Source of the DNA: an uncultured Alphaproteobacteria bacterium
GTDB lineage: Bacteria; Pseudomonadota; Alphaproteobacteria; Caulobacterales; Hyphomonadaceae
Assembly (NCBI GenBank): GCA_903831485.1
Contig: CAIKXW010000058.1
Location: 1-5,372, forward strand
DNA: 5,372 bases
Reading direction: 5' to 3'
This document shows positions 1-5,372 of this stretch, one piece after another (the first letter of the stretch is position 1; every line of letters starts with the position of its first letter). The notes under the pieces were generated by a model, which ran no database searches, was not told the origin of the DNA, and worked only from the letters and a program-made list of their open reading frames with translations. Made by a program: the position numbers and the translations under genes.

Positions 1-264
1 ATGCTGCCCTCGCCAACGCGGCTGCGTGAGGAGACTGAACGCGCAGGCCTCGCCTTCGCGGTCGATCGCATGTTCGGGAAGGACTACGCGCGCACCGTCG
101 ATGAGTGGTCGCAACGGTTCGAACTTGTCTGGGATCGCATCAAGGGCGGCAAGTTTGACGAACAGTTCAGGCGCCTGTGGATCTACTACCTATCCTACTG
201 CTCCGCAGGTTTCAGGACGGGTACGATTGACGTCGGCCAGTTTGTGTTGACAAAGCCCGCCTGA
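1..264 (+). CDS. Cyclopropane-fatty-acyl-phospholipid synthase-family methyltransferase, C-terminal part (5' truncated)
   Basis: This is the last 87 residues of a CFA-synthase-type SAM-dependent methyltransferase. Enzymes of this family add a methylene group from SAM across the double bond of unsaturated acyl chains in membrane phospholipids. The fragment shows the family's C-terminal pattern: MLPSPT at the left edge, DYARTVDEW at residues 28-36, FDEQFRRLWIYYLSYC at 52-67, and GFRTGTIDVGQ at 70-80. Tyr29 and Cys67 line up by eye with Tyr317 and Cys354 of the E. coli enzyme, both of which matter for activity. The ATG at position 1 is almost certainly internal, because the family usually reads GGMLPS here, so the gene begins upstream of the window. 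The SAM-binding core is not visible. A paralogue acting on another lipid (alphaproteobacteria often carry several) cannot be excluded, so no gene symbol is given. No stop or frameshift is seen before the TGA at 262-264. Confidence 0.9.
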   Translation: MLPSPTRLREETERAGLAFAVDRMFGKDYARTVDEWSQRFELVWDRIKGGKFDEQFRRLWIYYLSYCSAGFRTGTIDVGQFVLTKPA

Positions 265-308
265 TTTCCCGGGCAGCGCCTGGGATGCGGAGACAATCCG
301 TCGCCCGT

Positions 309-366
309 TTTCGTCTGGTTAGGCGGTTCGCCTGCGTCTAAGGTCCGCCTGAACAGACGGAGTTTT
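309..366 (+). terminator. Long imperfect hairpin plus T4: possible terminator/attenuator overlapping the next gene's ribosome binding site
   Basis: CGTCTG at 312-317 pairs with CAGACG at 354-359, and AGGCGG at 321-326 pairs with CCGCCT at 345-350. A 3x3 internal segment (GTT/GAA) separates the two stems and can add a U-A and a G-U pair. The outer stem can extend by weak pairs to 309/362, and CCT 331-333 can pair with AGG 341-343 at the tip. The 3' arm is followed at once by TTTT (363-366). The structure is read directly from the sequence. That it ends the CFA-family transcript, or occludes the GGAG at 359-362, is inference. The T run is short for an efficient intrinsic terminator. Confidence 0.45.
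359..362 (+). promoter_or_regulatory. Shine-Dalgarno GGAG for the GTG-started sulfotransferase-like gene
   Basis: GGAG lies 7 nt before the GTG at 370-372, which is good spacing and supports that start over any downstream codon. It is unusual because its first base closes the 3' arm of the hairpin at 309-362, so folding would compete with ribosome access. Confidence 0.6.
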
Positions 367-369
367 GCC

Positions 370-1158
370 GTGCCGCGTATCACGCTTGAGAAAGACAACC
401 TGGATGATCGGAACAAGGAGTTCGTCCAGGCGCCGCTGAAGAACACGGTGTTCCTGAACTCCGTGCCGAAGTGCGGCACCCACCTCATCAAGAACGTTAT
501 GCGGATGTTCGTGCCGGTCGAGCAGCAGTACAATGCGACGTTCATCCAGATCCCCAGCCTGCTCCAGCACGGCCCTTTTGCGTACAACCCCAACATTCCG
601 AAACTATCCTGGGGGCACCTTCTTTTTTCCGACGACTCGGCGGCCTTCACGCGACATGCCCGGCATCTCGTGCTTGTCCGCGATCCCTATGACTGGGTGC
701 TGGCGCGTGCGCGCTTCTTCCTGTCGGAGAATTTCGAGGGTCGGACTGACAGCCTGAAGTCGGGGGCGTTCGACACCAACGACATCCTCAACATGATGAT
801 CTTCGGGATCTACAAGAAGGCGCCGAGCCTGGAAGATATCTTCCGGCACAACGCCGTCGCATGGATGGGCTCGACCACATTCATGATCCGCTACGAGGAT
901 CTCCTCGGCCATGTGAAGCGTCTCGATTCGCCGGAAGCGAAGGCCTACTTCTTCACACTGTTCGAGCAGTGCGGCATCGTTCCGCCGAATGACTGGCGTG
1001 AGCGCGTTGTCATCGGCGCCGACCGGAAGCAGAGCGGAACTGCACGCGAGAATCTCGGGGGCGGACTGACCGATCTTCCGGATGAGTTGCCGGATACGCA
1101 GAAGAAGCTGGTCGACTATGCTGCGCCCGGCCTGCGTGCGCTGCTGGGGTATGCCTAG
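370..1158 (+). CDS. Sulfotransferase-like protein (PAPS-dependent fold)
   Basis: This 262-residue protein has the layout of a P-loop-like sulfotransferase, an enzyme that moves a sulfuryl group from PAPS to an acceptor. SVPKCGTHLIK (31-41) fits the 5'-phosphosulfate loop, with Lys34 in the usual basic position. HLVLVRDPYDWVLARARFFL (99-118) fits the strand and helix that bind the 3'-phosphate, with Arg104. WGHL (81-84) and the later FMIRYEDLL also recur in bacterial members. The conserved Ser eight residues after the Arg appears to be Ala112 here, so 3'-phosphate binding may differ or the alignment may need a shift. There is no signal peptide or membrane segment, so a cytoplasmic location is inferred. 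The acceptor is unknown; a lipid or polysaccharide are both possible. GTG at 370 is chosen because GGAG sits 7 nt upstream and the next starts would cut into the first motif. The stop overlaps that of the convergent gene. Confidence 0.75.
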   Translation: MPRITLEKDNLDDRNKEFVQAPLKNTVFLNSVPKCGTHLIKNVMRMFVPVEQQYNATFIQIPSLLQHGPFAYNPNIPKLSWGHLLFSDDSAAFTRHARHLVLVRDPYDWVLARARFFLSENFEGRTDSLKSGAFDTNDILNMMIFGIYKKAPSLEDIFRHNAVAWMGSTTFMIRYEDLLGHVKRLDSPEAKAYFFTLFEQCGIVPPNDWRERVVIGADRKQSGTARENLGGGLTDLPDELPDTQKKLVDYAAPGLRALLGYA

Positions 1159-1436
1159 CGATTGATCGGAACGTAGGGCTCGCAGGCCTTGCCATCGCCG
1201 TCGGTATCAAGGGCTTCGCGATAGGCCGCCTCACCGCGAAGGATGTTCGCGCGGCCATCCTGGAAGGCGTCGCGGCAATTGCGATAGTAACCGGCGCCAT
1301 CACTGTAAAGACCGGCTCGATGTGATTGTGGAGGCTGCTGCATCGCGTCCAGCAGGATGAAACCGCTTGCGCCAATGCCGGCGCCGAGAGTCAGCAGGCC
1401 AAAGGAGCCGCTCACCTTCCTCAGAACTTTCGACAC
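1155..1436 (-). CDS. Small membrane-anchored protein with excalibur calcium-binding domain
   Basis: A 93-residue protein if started at the GTG at 1436. A basic start (KVLRK) leads into a hydrophobic stretch at residues 11-29 that looks like an uncleaved signal anchor or a signal peptide. After a short linker, residues 50-88 match an excalibur domain: YYRNC with Cys54, then DTDGDGKACE with Asp77, Asp79, Asp81, Cys85 and Glu86. The Dx-Dx-DG loop resembles an EF-hand calcium site, and the two cysteines are typical of the domain, so the C-terminus is probably outside the cytoplasm. Excalibur domains often accompany secreted nucleases, but none is present here and the function is unknown. The frame is open back to an ATG at 1586, which would overlap the upstream gene. 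GTG 1436 is preferred because it places the hydrophobic segment at the N-terminus and has a modest AGGG upstream. The stop TAG shares CTAG with the facing sulfotransferase gene. Confidence 0.72.
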   Translation of the reverse strand: MSKVLRKVSGSFGLLTLGAGIGASGFILLDAMQQPPQSHRAGLYSDGAGYYRNCRDAFQDGRANILRGEAAYREALDTDGDGKACEPYVPINR

Positions 1437-1537
1437 GTTGACCCTGCCCGATCCGGCGCGTGAGCGCTTGGACGCCAGCTTCACACACGCAAGGCGCTGC
1501 TCGTGGCCGTGACCGTCAAGGCGCGCCAAGGCCCGCG

Positions 1538-1945
1538 TCACACCTTCACATATTGCGAGACAAATTCGAGCGCCCTGGCCTTCCATTCCTCTGGCAGGAT
1601 GGTCGGGTCGAGGGCGTAGGCGACGCCGCCTGCGATGCAGAGCACGAACAGGAGCTGGAACACGAATCCAGTCACCGTACCTTTTCGCTCGTTACGTTCG
1701 CCGGGGCGCTTGTAGTTCTTGCCGGCGGGCTTGCCGCCCTTGAGAAGCGATGTGGTATGCTGGGCGAGGGCCTGCTTCTCGGCCTTCGCCGCGAGATCTT
1801 CCTCGCTCTCGCGGATGACGGCCTTGCGCGGCTTTGGCGGCCTCGCGAGATTCGCCTCAGCCGCAGGCTGCTGACGAAGGCTCGCGCGCAGGTCGGCGAT
1901 ACGCGTCGGGCTGTTGGCCCCGAAGCCTTTCGACGCGCGCTGCAT
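1538..1945 (-). CDS. Uncharacterised basic protein with one C-terminal transmembrane segment
   Basis: I do not recognise this 135-residue protein. Residues 1-90 are polar, rich in Arg, Lys, Ala and Pro, and probably partly disordered, with a charged helix-prone stretch near 44-62 (ESEEDLAAKAEKQALAQ). Residues 91-112 form one hydrophobic segment, followed by a short tail (DPTILPEEWKARALEF). The positive charge just before the segment (KRPGERNERKG) suggests that the N-terminal part is cytoplasmic. The gene lies 92 bp after era on the same strand and 101 bp before the excalibur gene, so it may be the tail of the operon or its own unit. ATG 1945 is chosen because GGGGGT lies 5 nt upstream. An in-frame ATG at 1999 would add 18 residues and place the 24-bp palindrome just 8 nt before the start, so it remains possible. 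The gene occupies the place after era where recO is often found, but it shows no RecO features. Confidence 0.65.
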   Translation of the reverse strand: MQRASKGFGANSPTRIADLRASLRQQPAAEANLARPPKPRKAVIRESEEDLAAKAEKQALAQHTTSLLKGGKPAGKNYKRPGERNERKGTVTGFVFQLLFVLCIAGGVAYALDPTILPEEWKARALEFVSQYVKV

Positions 1946-2007
1946 GTTGAACCCCCGGGCGTGAGACGAACCATCTCTAGCTGAGGGCTGCCAAGGCATC
2001 GCTTACC

Positions 2008-2031
2008 CGATCGGTGAAATTTCACCGATCG
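2008..2031. repeat. Perfect 24-bp palindrome in the era downstream gap
   Basis: The half-site CGATCGGTGAAA (2008-2019) is followed directly by its exact reverse complement (2020-2031), and the symmetry stops at both ends. It begins 6 nt past the era stop codon and lies in the 92-bp gap before the next minus-strand gene. As RNA it can form a 10-bp stem with an AATT loop. No T run follows on either strand, so it is not a standard intrinsic terminator. A dimeric-regulator operator, a transcript-end or RNA-stability hairpin, or a copy of a dispersed genomic palindrome all fit. The sequence alone does not decide between them. Confidence 0.85.
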
Positions 2032-2037
2032 TGCACA

Positions 2038-2949
2038 TCAGGCGTCGAAATCCAGGCCGATGGCAGAAAAACGCTCGCGATTGTCCTGCCAGCGCTCGGA
2101 CACTTTCACCCGCAGGAACAGGTGGACCGGGCGGCCGAGGATCTCGGTCAGCTCCTTGCGGGCGGCCATGCCAATGTCCTTGATTGTCTGGCCGCCCTTG
2201 CCGAGCACGATTACCTTGTGGCCTTCGCGGCTGACATGGATCATCTGGTCGATGCGGACGGCCCCGTCGTCGTGCTGCGTCCAGTTCTCGGTCTCGACGG
2301 TGAGTTGGTAGGGGATCTCCTGATGCAGTCGCAGCATCAGTTTCTCGCGGGTAACCTCTGCAGCGATCAGGCGGCTTGGCATGTCGGCTGCCTGGTCCTC
2401 CGGGAAGAGGTACGGCCCCTCCGGCATGCGGCTGGCGAGCATGTCGGCGAGTTCGTCGATGCCGTCGCCCTTCAGGCCCGAGACCATCAGCACATCTGAG
2501 TAGACGCCTGTATCGAAGAGCGCTCTGGTGGCGCCCAGCAGCAAGGAGCGCTCGACGAGATCGATCTTGTTGATCGCAAGGATCGCCTTGGCGCCGATCA
2601 CCTTGAGGCGATCGATGATGGCTTCGTCCTCGGAGCGGTCGCCCTGCCCTGTCCAGTGGCGCGCATCGACGAGGTGGACGATGGCGTCTGCGTCGCCCGC
2701 GCCTTCCCATGCGGACTTCACCATCGCGCGGTCGAGCCGACGGCGCGGCTCGAAGATGCCGGGCGTGTCGACAAGGACCACCTGGGAATTGCCGTGCATC
2801 ATCACGCCGCGCACCGGGAAGCGCGTGGTCTGCACCTTGTGGGTGACGATGGTGATCTTGGTTCCCACCAGCTGGTTCACCAGCGTGGACTTGCCGGCGT
2901 TTGGCGCGCCGATGATGGCGACGAAGCCGGCGCGTGTCTGTCCGGTCAT
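2038..2949 (-). CDS. era: GTPase Era
   Basis: Era is a GTP-binding protein that binds the 3' end of 16S rRNA and assists 30S subunit maturation. The 303-residue length is normal. The GTPase motifs are all present: GAPNAGKS (14-21), TTR (41-43) in switch I, DTPG (61-64), NKID (127-130), and VSGLKG (156-161) at the G5 position, where SA is more usual than SG. The C-terminal KH domain shows VIVLGKGGQTIKDIG with GKGG at 250-253. The DTPGIF-x-PRRRLDRAMV stretch is typical of alphaproteobacterial Era. ATG 2949 overlaps the rnc stop as ATGA and has a strong GGAGG (complement of 2956-2960) 6 nt upstream, so era probably reinitiates well. The pairing with rnc is conserved across many bacteria and links RNA processing with ribosome assembly. 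The usual next gene, recO, is not found downstream. Confidence 0.98.
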   Translation of the reverse strand: MTGQTRAGFVAIIGAPNAGKSTLVNQLVGTKITIVTHKVQTTRFPVRGVMMHGNSQVVLVDTPGIFEPRRRLDRAMVKSAWEGAGDADAIVHLVDARHWTGQGDRSEDEAIIDRLKVIGAKAILAINKIDLVERSLLLGATRALFDTGVYSDVLMVSGLKGDGIDELADMLASRMPEGPYLFPEDQAADMPSRLIAAEVTREKLMLRLHQEIPYQLTVETENWTQHDDGAVRIDQMIHVSREGHKVIVLGKGGQTIKDIGMAARKELTEILGRPVHLFLRVKVSERWQDNRERFSAIGLDFDA

Positions 2950-3707
2950 GCCGGTCCTCCGATAGCGGTCAACATGGCGCGCGCAGCTTCGCGCTCAGCC
3001 AGCTGTTTCGAACTGCCGATACCCGGCAGGGGTTCGTGTCCGTCGATCAGAACCGTGACGGTGAATACAGGCGCATGGTCTGGACCTTCGCGCGCGACCT
3101 GGCGATAGGCGGGCGCAGGCAGGCCGGAGCCCTGCGCCCATTCCTGCAGGGCGGACTTGGGATCGCGCGGCGTTTCGCTCGTTTCGCCGAGCAGCCTGTG
3201 CCAGAGCTTAAGCGTCACCTTGCGCGCCCTGTCGAGCCCGGCGTCGGTGTAGATCGCGCCGATGATCGCCTCTATGGCGTTGGCGAGCAGCGAGGGCTTG
3301 TCTGCGCCGCCTGTGCTGCGCTCCGACTGGTCGACAATGATGAATCGGCCAATGCCGAGTTCGGCGCCGATGACGGCGCAGGCCTTGCGGCTGACCAGCG
3401 TGTTGAGGCGGGGTGCGAGTTCGCCCTCCCGCAGTTTCGGGAAGCGCTCCATCAGCGCCTCGACCATCACAAGGCCGAGCACGCGGTCGCCGAGGAATTC
3501 GAGCCGCTCATTGCTCCACTCGGCGGTCTTGCCCTGCGTGGCGCTGCGATGGGTCATGGCGCGATCGAGAAGTTCAGGGTCCTTGAAGCGATAGCCGACG
3601 GCGTCCTGGCAGGCGTCACGCTGCTCGGACGAGAGGCCGGGTGGGCCCTCGGCACGGGCGCGGTTGCGGCGGCGCTTTCCGGTGTTGCTGGAGTTGGGCC
3701 GGGTCAA
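2946..3707 (-). CDS. rnc: Ribonuclease III
   Basis: RNase III cuts double-stranded RNA, including the rRNA precursor and some mRNAs. The 253-residue protein has an N-terminal nuclease domain (about 25-175) and a C-terminal dsRNA-binding domain (about 182-250, from [12 protein letters not shown] to [18 protein letters not shown]). The signature [13 protein letters not shown] (66-78) supplies Glu67, Glu70 and Asp74, matching E. coli Glu38, Glu41 and Asp45. EGEL follows at 94-97. In [15 protein letters not shown], Glu146 matches E. coli Glu117, but Asn143 stands where E. coli has Asp114, a metal-site residue. TTG is taken as the start: it overlaps the acpS stop as TTGA, a GGAG lies 8 nt upstream, and no better start exists before the nuclease domain. 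Residues 1-20 form a basic tail (KRRRNRAR) beyond the usual family start. lepB, often just upstream in related genomes, is absent. Confidence 0.96.
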   Translation of the reverse strand: MTRPNSSNTGKRRRNRARAEGPPGLSSEQRDACQDAVGYRFKDPELLDRAMTHRSATQGKTAEWSNERLEFLGDRVLGLVMVEALMERFPKLREGELAPRLNTLVSRKACAVIGAELGIGRFIIVDQSERSTGGADKPSLLANAIEAIIGAIYTDAGLDRARKVTLKLWHRLLGETSETPRDPKSALQEWAQGSGLPAPAYRQVAREGPDHAPVFTVTVLIDGHEPLPGIGSSKQLAEREAARAMLTAIGGPA

Positions 3708-4117
3708 GCGGCCGGCTCCGCCGGTCGTGCTTCGATGATCACCTGCGCCTGCGCGTAGGGATACTCGTCCGTGATGGTTACGTGGATGACGCAGGTCATA
3801 CCCGGCGGCGTGAGCTTCGCCAGACGCTCCGCCGCACCGCCGATCAGCGCCATGGTGGGCGCGCCCGTAGGCAGGTTGACGACTCCCATGTGCTGCCAGT
3901 GGACGCCGCGACGCGGAACACCGGTGCCGAGCGCCTTGGCGCAGGCTTCCTTGGCGGCGAAGCGTTTGGCGTAAGTCGGCGCGCGTTGTCGGCGGCGATC
4001 AGCCGTCCGGCGCTCGACCTCGGTAAAGACGCGATGCGTGAAGCGGTCGCCGAACTTCTCCAGCGTCTTCTCGATGCGACGAATATCGCAGATGTCCTGA
4101 CCGATGCCGATGATCAT
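3704..4117 (-). CDS. acpS: Holo-[acyl-carrier-protein] synthase (AcpS)
   Basis: AcpS transfers the 4'-phosphopantetheine arm of coenzyme A to a serine of acyl carrier protein, which makes ACP active for fatty acid synthesis. The 137-residue length fits this small trimeric family. The N-terminal [12 protein letters not shown] contains Asp8, and the second signature [18 protein letters not shown] (49-66) contains Glu57. Both are the usual Mg2+ ligands, and Lys61 is also conserved. [17 protein letters not shown] near the C-terminus is the last typical block. The ATG at 4117 overlaps the pdxJ stop as ATGA. The sequence upstream has no clear Shine-Dalgarno, so translation probably depends on ribosomes finishing pdxJ. 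The stop overlaps the rnc start as TTGA. No sign of frameshift or unusual composition is seen. Confidence 0.97.
   Translation of the reverse strand: MIIGIGQDICDIRRIEKTLEKFGDRFTHRVFTEVERRTADRRRQRAPTYAKRFAAKEACAKALGTGVPRRGVHWQHMGVVNLPTGAPTMALIGGAAERLAKLTPPGMTCVIHVTITDEYPYAQAQVIIEARPAEPAA
3716..3719 (-). promoter_or_regulatory. Shine-Dalgarno GGAG that fixes the TTG start of rnc
   Basis: The minus strand reads GGAG at the complement of 3716-3719, 8 nt before TTG 3707 and inside the last codons of acpS. It is the main evidence for the rare TTG start of RNase III. Confidence 0.6.
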
Positions 4118-4866
4118 ATGTGGCCACGCGCAAGATCGATCTCCTGGCGCATCCGTCGCACCGCTGCATCCAGACCTACGAACAGCGCTTCGCCCATGAT
4201 GAAGTGGCCGATGTTGAGTTCGCGTACTTCCGGAATGGCGGCGACGGGGCGGACGGTGTCGTAGGTCAGGCCGTGGCCGACATGGATTTCGATGCCTTTA
4301 TCGTGGCCGTAGGCGGCGGCTTCGCGGAGGCGGTTCAGCTCCTCATCGGCGGCGGCATGGTCGCCAGCGAAGACGAGCTCGACATACTTGCCGGTGTGCA
4401 GTTCAACGACCGGCGCGCCCATCGCTTCGGCGACGGCGATCTGGACCTTGCTCGGCTCGATGAACAGAGAAACGCGGCTGCCGCCTTCGCGGAGCGCGCG
4501 GACGAACGGCTCGACCTGGTTGTGCAGGCGGGCGACGTCGAGGCCGCCTTCGGTGGTGCGTTCCTCCCGCCGCTCCGGCACGAGGCAGGCGGCGTGCGGT
4601 TTGTAGGCGAGCGCGATGGCCAGCATCTCGTCGGTCGTCGCCATTTCGAGATTGATCGGCAGGTTCACGGCGCCGCGCACCGCTTCGAGATCGGCGTCGC
4701 GGATGTGGCGGCGGTCTTCGCGGAGATGGATGGTGATGCCGTCGGCGCCGGCGGCCTGTGCGATTGCGGCGGCCTTGGCTGGATCGGGATGCACGCCGCC
4801 ACGCGCGTTGCGGATGGTGGCGATGTGATCAATGTTGACCCCAAGGCGGGCGCGCTCAAGCTTCAT
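4114..4866 (-). CDS. pdxJ: Pyridoxine 5'-phosphate synthase (PdxJ)
   Basis: PdxJ condenses 1-deoxy-D-xylulose 5-phosphate with 3-amino-2-oxopropyl phosphate to give pyridoxine 5'-phosphate, the ring-closing step of the DXP-dependent vitamin B6 pathway. The 250 residues fit a single TIM barrel. Family blocks appear in order: [17 protein letters not shown] (8-24), [13 protein letters not shown] (43-55), INLEM (71-75), [16 protein letters not shown] (95-110), VSLFIEP (132-138), ELHTG (155-159), HVGHGLTYD (195-203), and [13 protein letters not shown]. Arg22, His47, Glu74 and His198 line up by eye with the active-site Arg20, His45, Glu72 and His193 of the E. coli enzyme. The ATG at 4866 overlaps the pyrE stop as ATGA, with only a weak GGGG about 6 nt upstream. 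PdxJ followed by AcpS is a common neighbourhood in proteobacteria. Confidence 0.98.
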   Translation of the reverse strand: MKLERARLGVNIDHIATIRNARGGVHPDPAKAAAIAQAAGADGITIHLREDRRHIRDADLEAVRGAVNLPINLEMATTDEMLAIALAYKPHAACLVPERREERTTEGGLDVARLHNQVEPFVRALREGGSRVSLFIEPSKVQIAVAEAMGAPVVELHTGKYVELVFAGDHAAADEELNRLREAAAYGHDKGIEIHVGHGLTYDTVRPVAAIPEVRELNIGHFIMGEALFVGLDAAVRRMRQEIDLARGHI

Positions 4867-5372
4867 TTGAGGCCCCGGCTGCCCGGCTTGGTGGCCGGCA
4901 GCTTTGCGAGTGCAGGCGGGAGGTCGTTCGCGTCGTAGTCGGGGAAATCGACCGCGGCGAGCGAGACGAATTTCAGCCCACCGACATCGGCCTTGCCGTT
5001 CGAGCGATCGACGATGCAGGCCGCGCCGATGACATCGGCGCCGGCGCCTTTCAGCGCCTCCAGCGTTTCGCGCATCGAGATGCCGGTGGTGACGATGTCC
5101 TCGACGATGATCACCCGCTCTTCCGGCGCGATGGTGAAGCCGCGGCGCAGGCTCATCACGCCGCCCTCGCGCTCGGTGTAGATCGAGCGGCAGCCGAGGG
5201 CGCGGGCGGTCTCATAGCCCGGGATCAGCCCGCCGACGGCAGGGCCGACCACGACGTCGATCTTGCCGAACTCAGCCTCCAGCTTGCGGGCGAGCGCGGC
5301 GCACAGCCGCTCTGTCGTCGGCGGGTGCGAAAAGACCAGCGCCTTCTGCAGGAAGACGGGGCTGCGCCGGCC
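4863..5372 (-). CDS. pyrE: Orotate phosphoribosyltransferase (PyrE), 5' truncated by the window edge
   Basis: PyrE joins orotate to PRPP to give orotidine 5'-monophosphate, the fifth step of de novo pyrimidine synthesis. The visible 169 residues run from [18 protein letters not shown] at the window edge to the TGA at 4863-4865. The frame stays open to position 5372, so the start lies outside, and only some 20-30 residues should be missing by comparison with usual lengths. In fragment numbering, the PRPP-binding signature [13 protein letters not shown] is at 87-99. [21 protein letters not shown] (40-60) and the REGG loop at 68-71 are also typical of the family. The GTG at 5252 is internal, not a start, because clear PyrE sequence continues upstream of it. 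The gene is the first visible member of the minus-strand operon and overlaps pdxJ by 4 nt. Any promoter or pyrimidine-responsive leader would lie beyond the window. Confidence 0.97.
   Translation of the reverse strand, partial: GRRSPVFLQKALVFSHPPTTERLCAALARKLEAEFGKIDVVVGPAVGGLIPGYETARALGCRSIYTEREGGVMSLRRGFTIAPEERVIIVEDIVTTGISMRETLEALKGAGADVIGAACIVDRSNGKADVGGLKFVSLAAVDFPDYDANDLPPALAKLPATKPGSRGLK

Noticed and set aside
247..252. TTGACA resembling a -35 promoter box before the sulfotransferase-like gene
   Set aside because: No -10-like hexamer is found 16-18 bp downstream, and the bases are coding sequence of the CFA-family gene.
1437..1586. N-terminal extension of the excalibur protein to an ATG at 1586
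   Set aside because: It would overlap the upstream gene by 49 nt, bury the hydrophobic segment inside the protein, and adds no recognisable sequence.
1460..1984. Plus-strand open frame of 174 codons opposite the uncharacterised membrane protein gene
   Set aside because: The minus-strand protein has a sensible charge pattern, a transmembrane segment and a Shine-Dalgarno-like site. The plus-strand product looks random and Arg-rich.
2008..2031. Palindrome as a classical rho-independent terminator for era
   Set aside because: The stem is adequate, but neither strand has a T run after it, so only a non-canonical end or a different role is tenable.
2934..3758. Long open frame of 274 codons on the plus strand opposite rnc
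   Set aside because: It lies opposite rnc, whose nuclease and dsRNA-binding domains are clear. The antisense translation is low-complexity and unrecognisable.
4120..4938. Long open frame of 272 codons on the plus strand opposite pdxJ
   Set aside because: pdxJ on the minus strand is unmistakable with all motifs. The antisense frame is a by-product of high GC and shows no family resemblance.
5250..5252. GTG as a possible start of a shorter PyrE
   Set aside because: The frame continues to the window edge with clear PyrE sequence ([11 protein letters not shown]), so this GTG encodes an internal Val.

Overview
The window looks like chromosomal DNA of a GC-rich alphaproteobacterium. The evidence is the core gene order pyrE-pdxJ-acpS-rnc-era and the Era sequence, which carries the DTPGIF-x-PRRRLDRAMV stretch familiar from that class. 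A Caulobacterales/Hyphomonadaceae-like or Maricaulales-like source is plausible, but this is inference from gene order and protein style, not something the sequence proves. No tRNA, rRNA, CRISPR array, transposase or insertion sequence is visible.

Plus strand, left part (1-1158). The window opens inside the 3' end of a gene for a cyclopropane-fatty-acyl-phospholipid synthase-family methyltransferase (stop at 264). A 105-bp gap follows. It holds a long imperfect hairpin and a short T run, and these overlap the Shine-Dalgarno sequence of the next gene, a GTG-started sulfotransferase-like protein (370-1158).

Minus strand, middle (1155-1945). Two small genes for predicted single-pass membrane proteins follow the core operon. 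One has an excalibur calcium-binding domain (1155-1436) and the other is an uncharacterised basic protein (1538-1945). The excalibur gene converges on the sulfotransferase gene, and the two share the palindromic CTAG that supplies both stop codons. The space between the uncharacterised gene and era contains a perfect 24-bp palindrome (2008-2031).

Minus strand, right part (2038-5372). This is a tightly packed housekeeping operon read right to left: pyrE (5' end outside the window), pdxJ, acpS, rnc, era. All four junctions are 4-nt stop/start overlaps (three ATGA, one TTGA), which implies translational coupling. The products serve pyrimidine synthesis, pyridoxal phosphate synthesis, carrier-protein activation, double-stranded RNA processing and 30S ribosome assembly. 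Two genes often found in this cluster in alphaproteobacteria are absent here: lepB between acpS and rnc, and recO after era. RNase III has Asn where the E. coli enzyme has a metal-binding Asp.

Most of the window is ordinary core genome. The items most worth checking are the palindrome after era, the hairpin over the sulfotransferase ribosome binding site, the RNase III substitution and the compacted operon. I did not find a convincing new multi-gene system.
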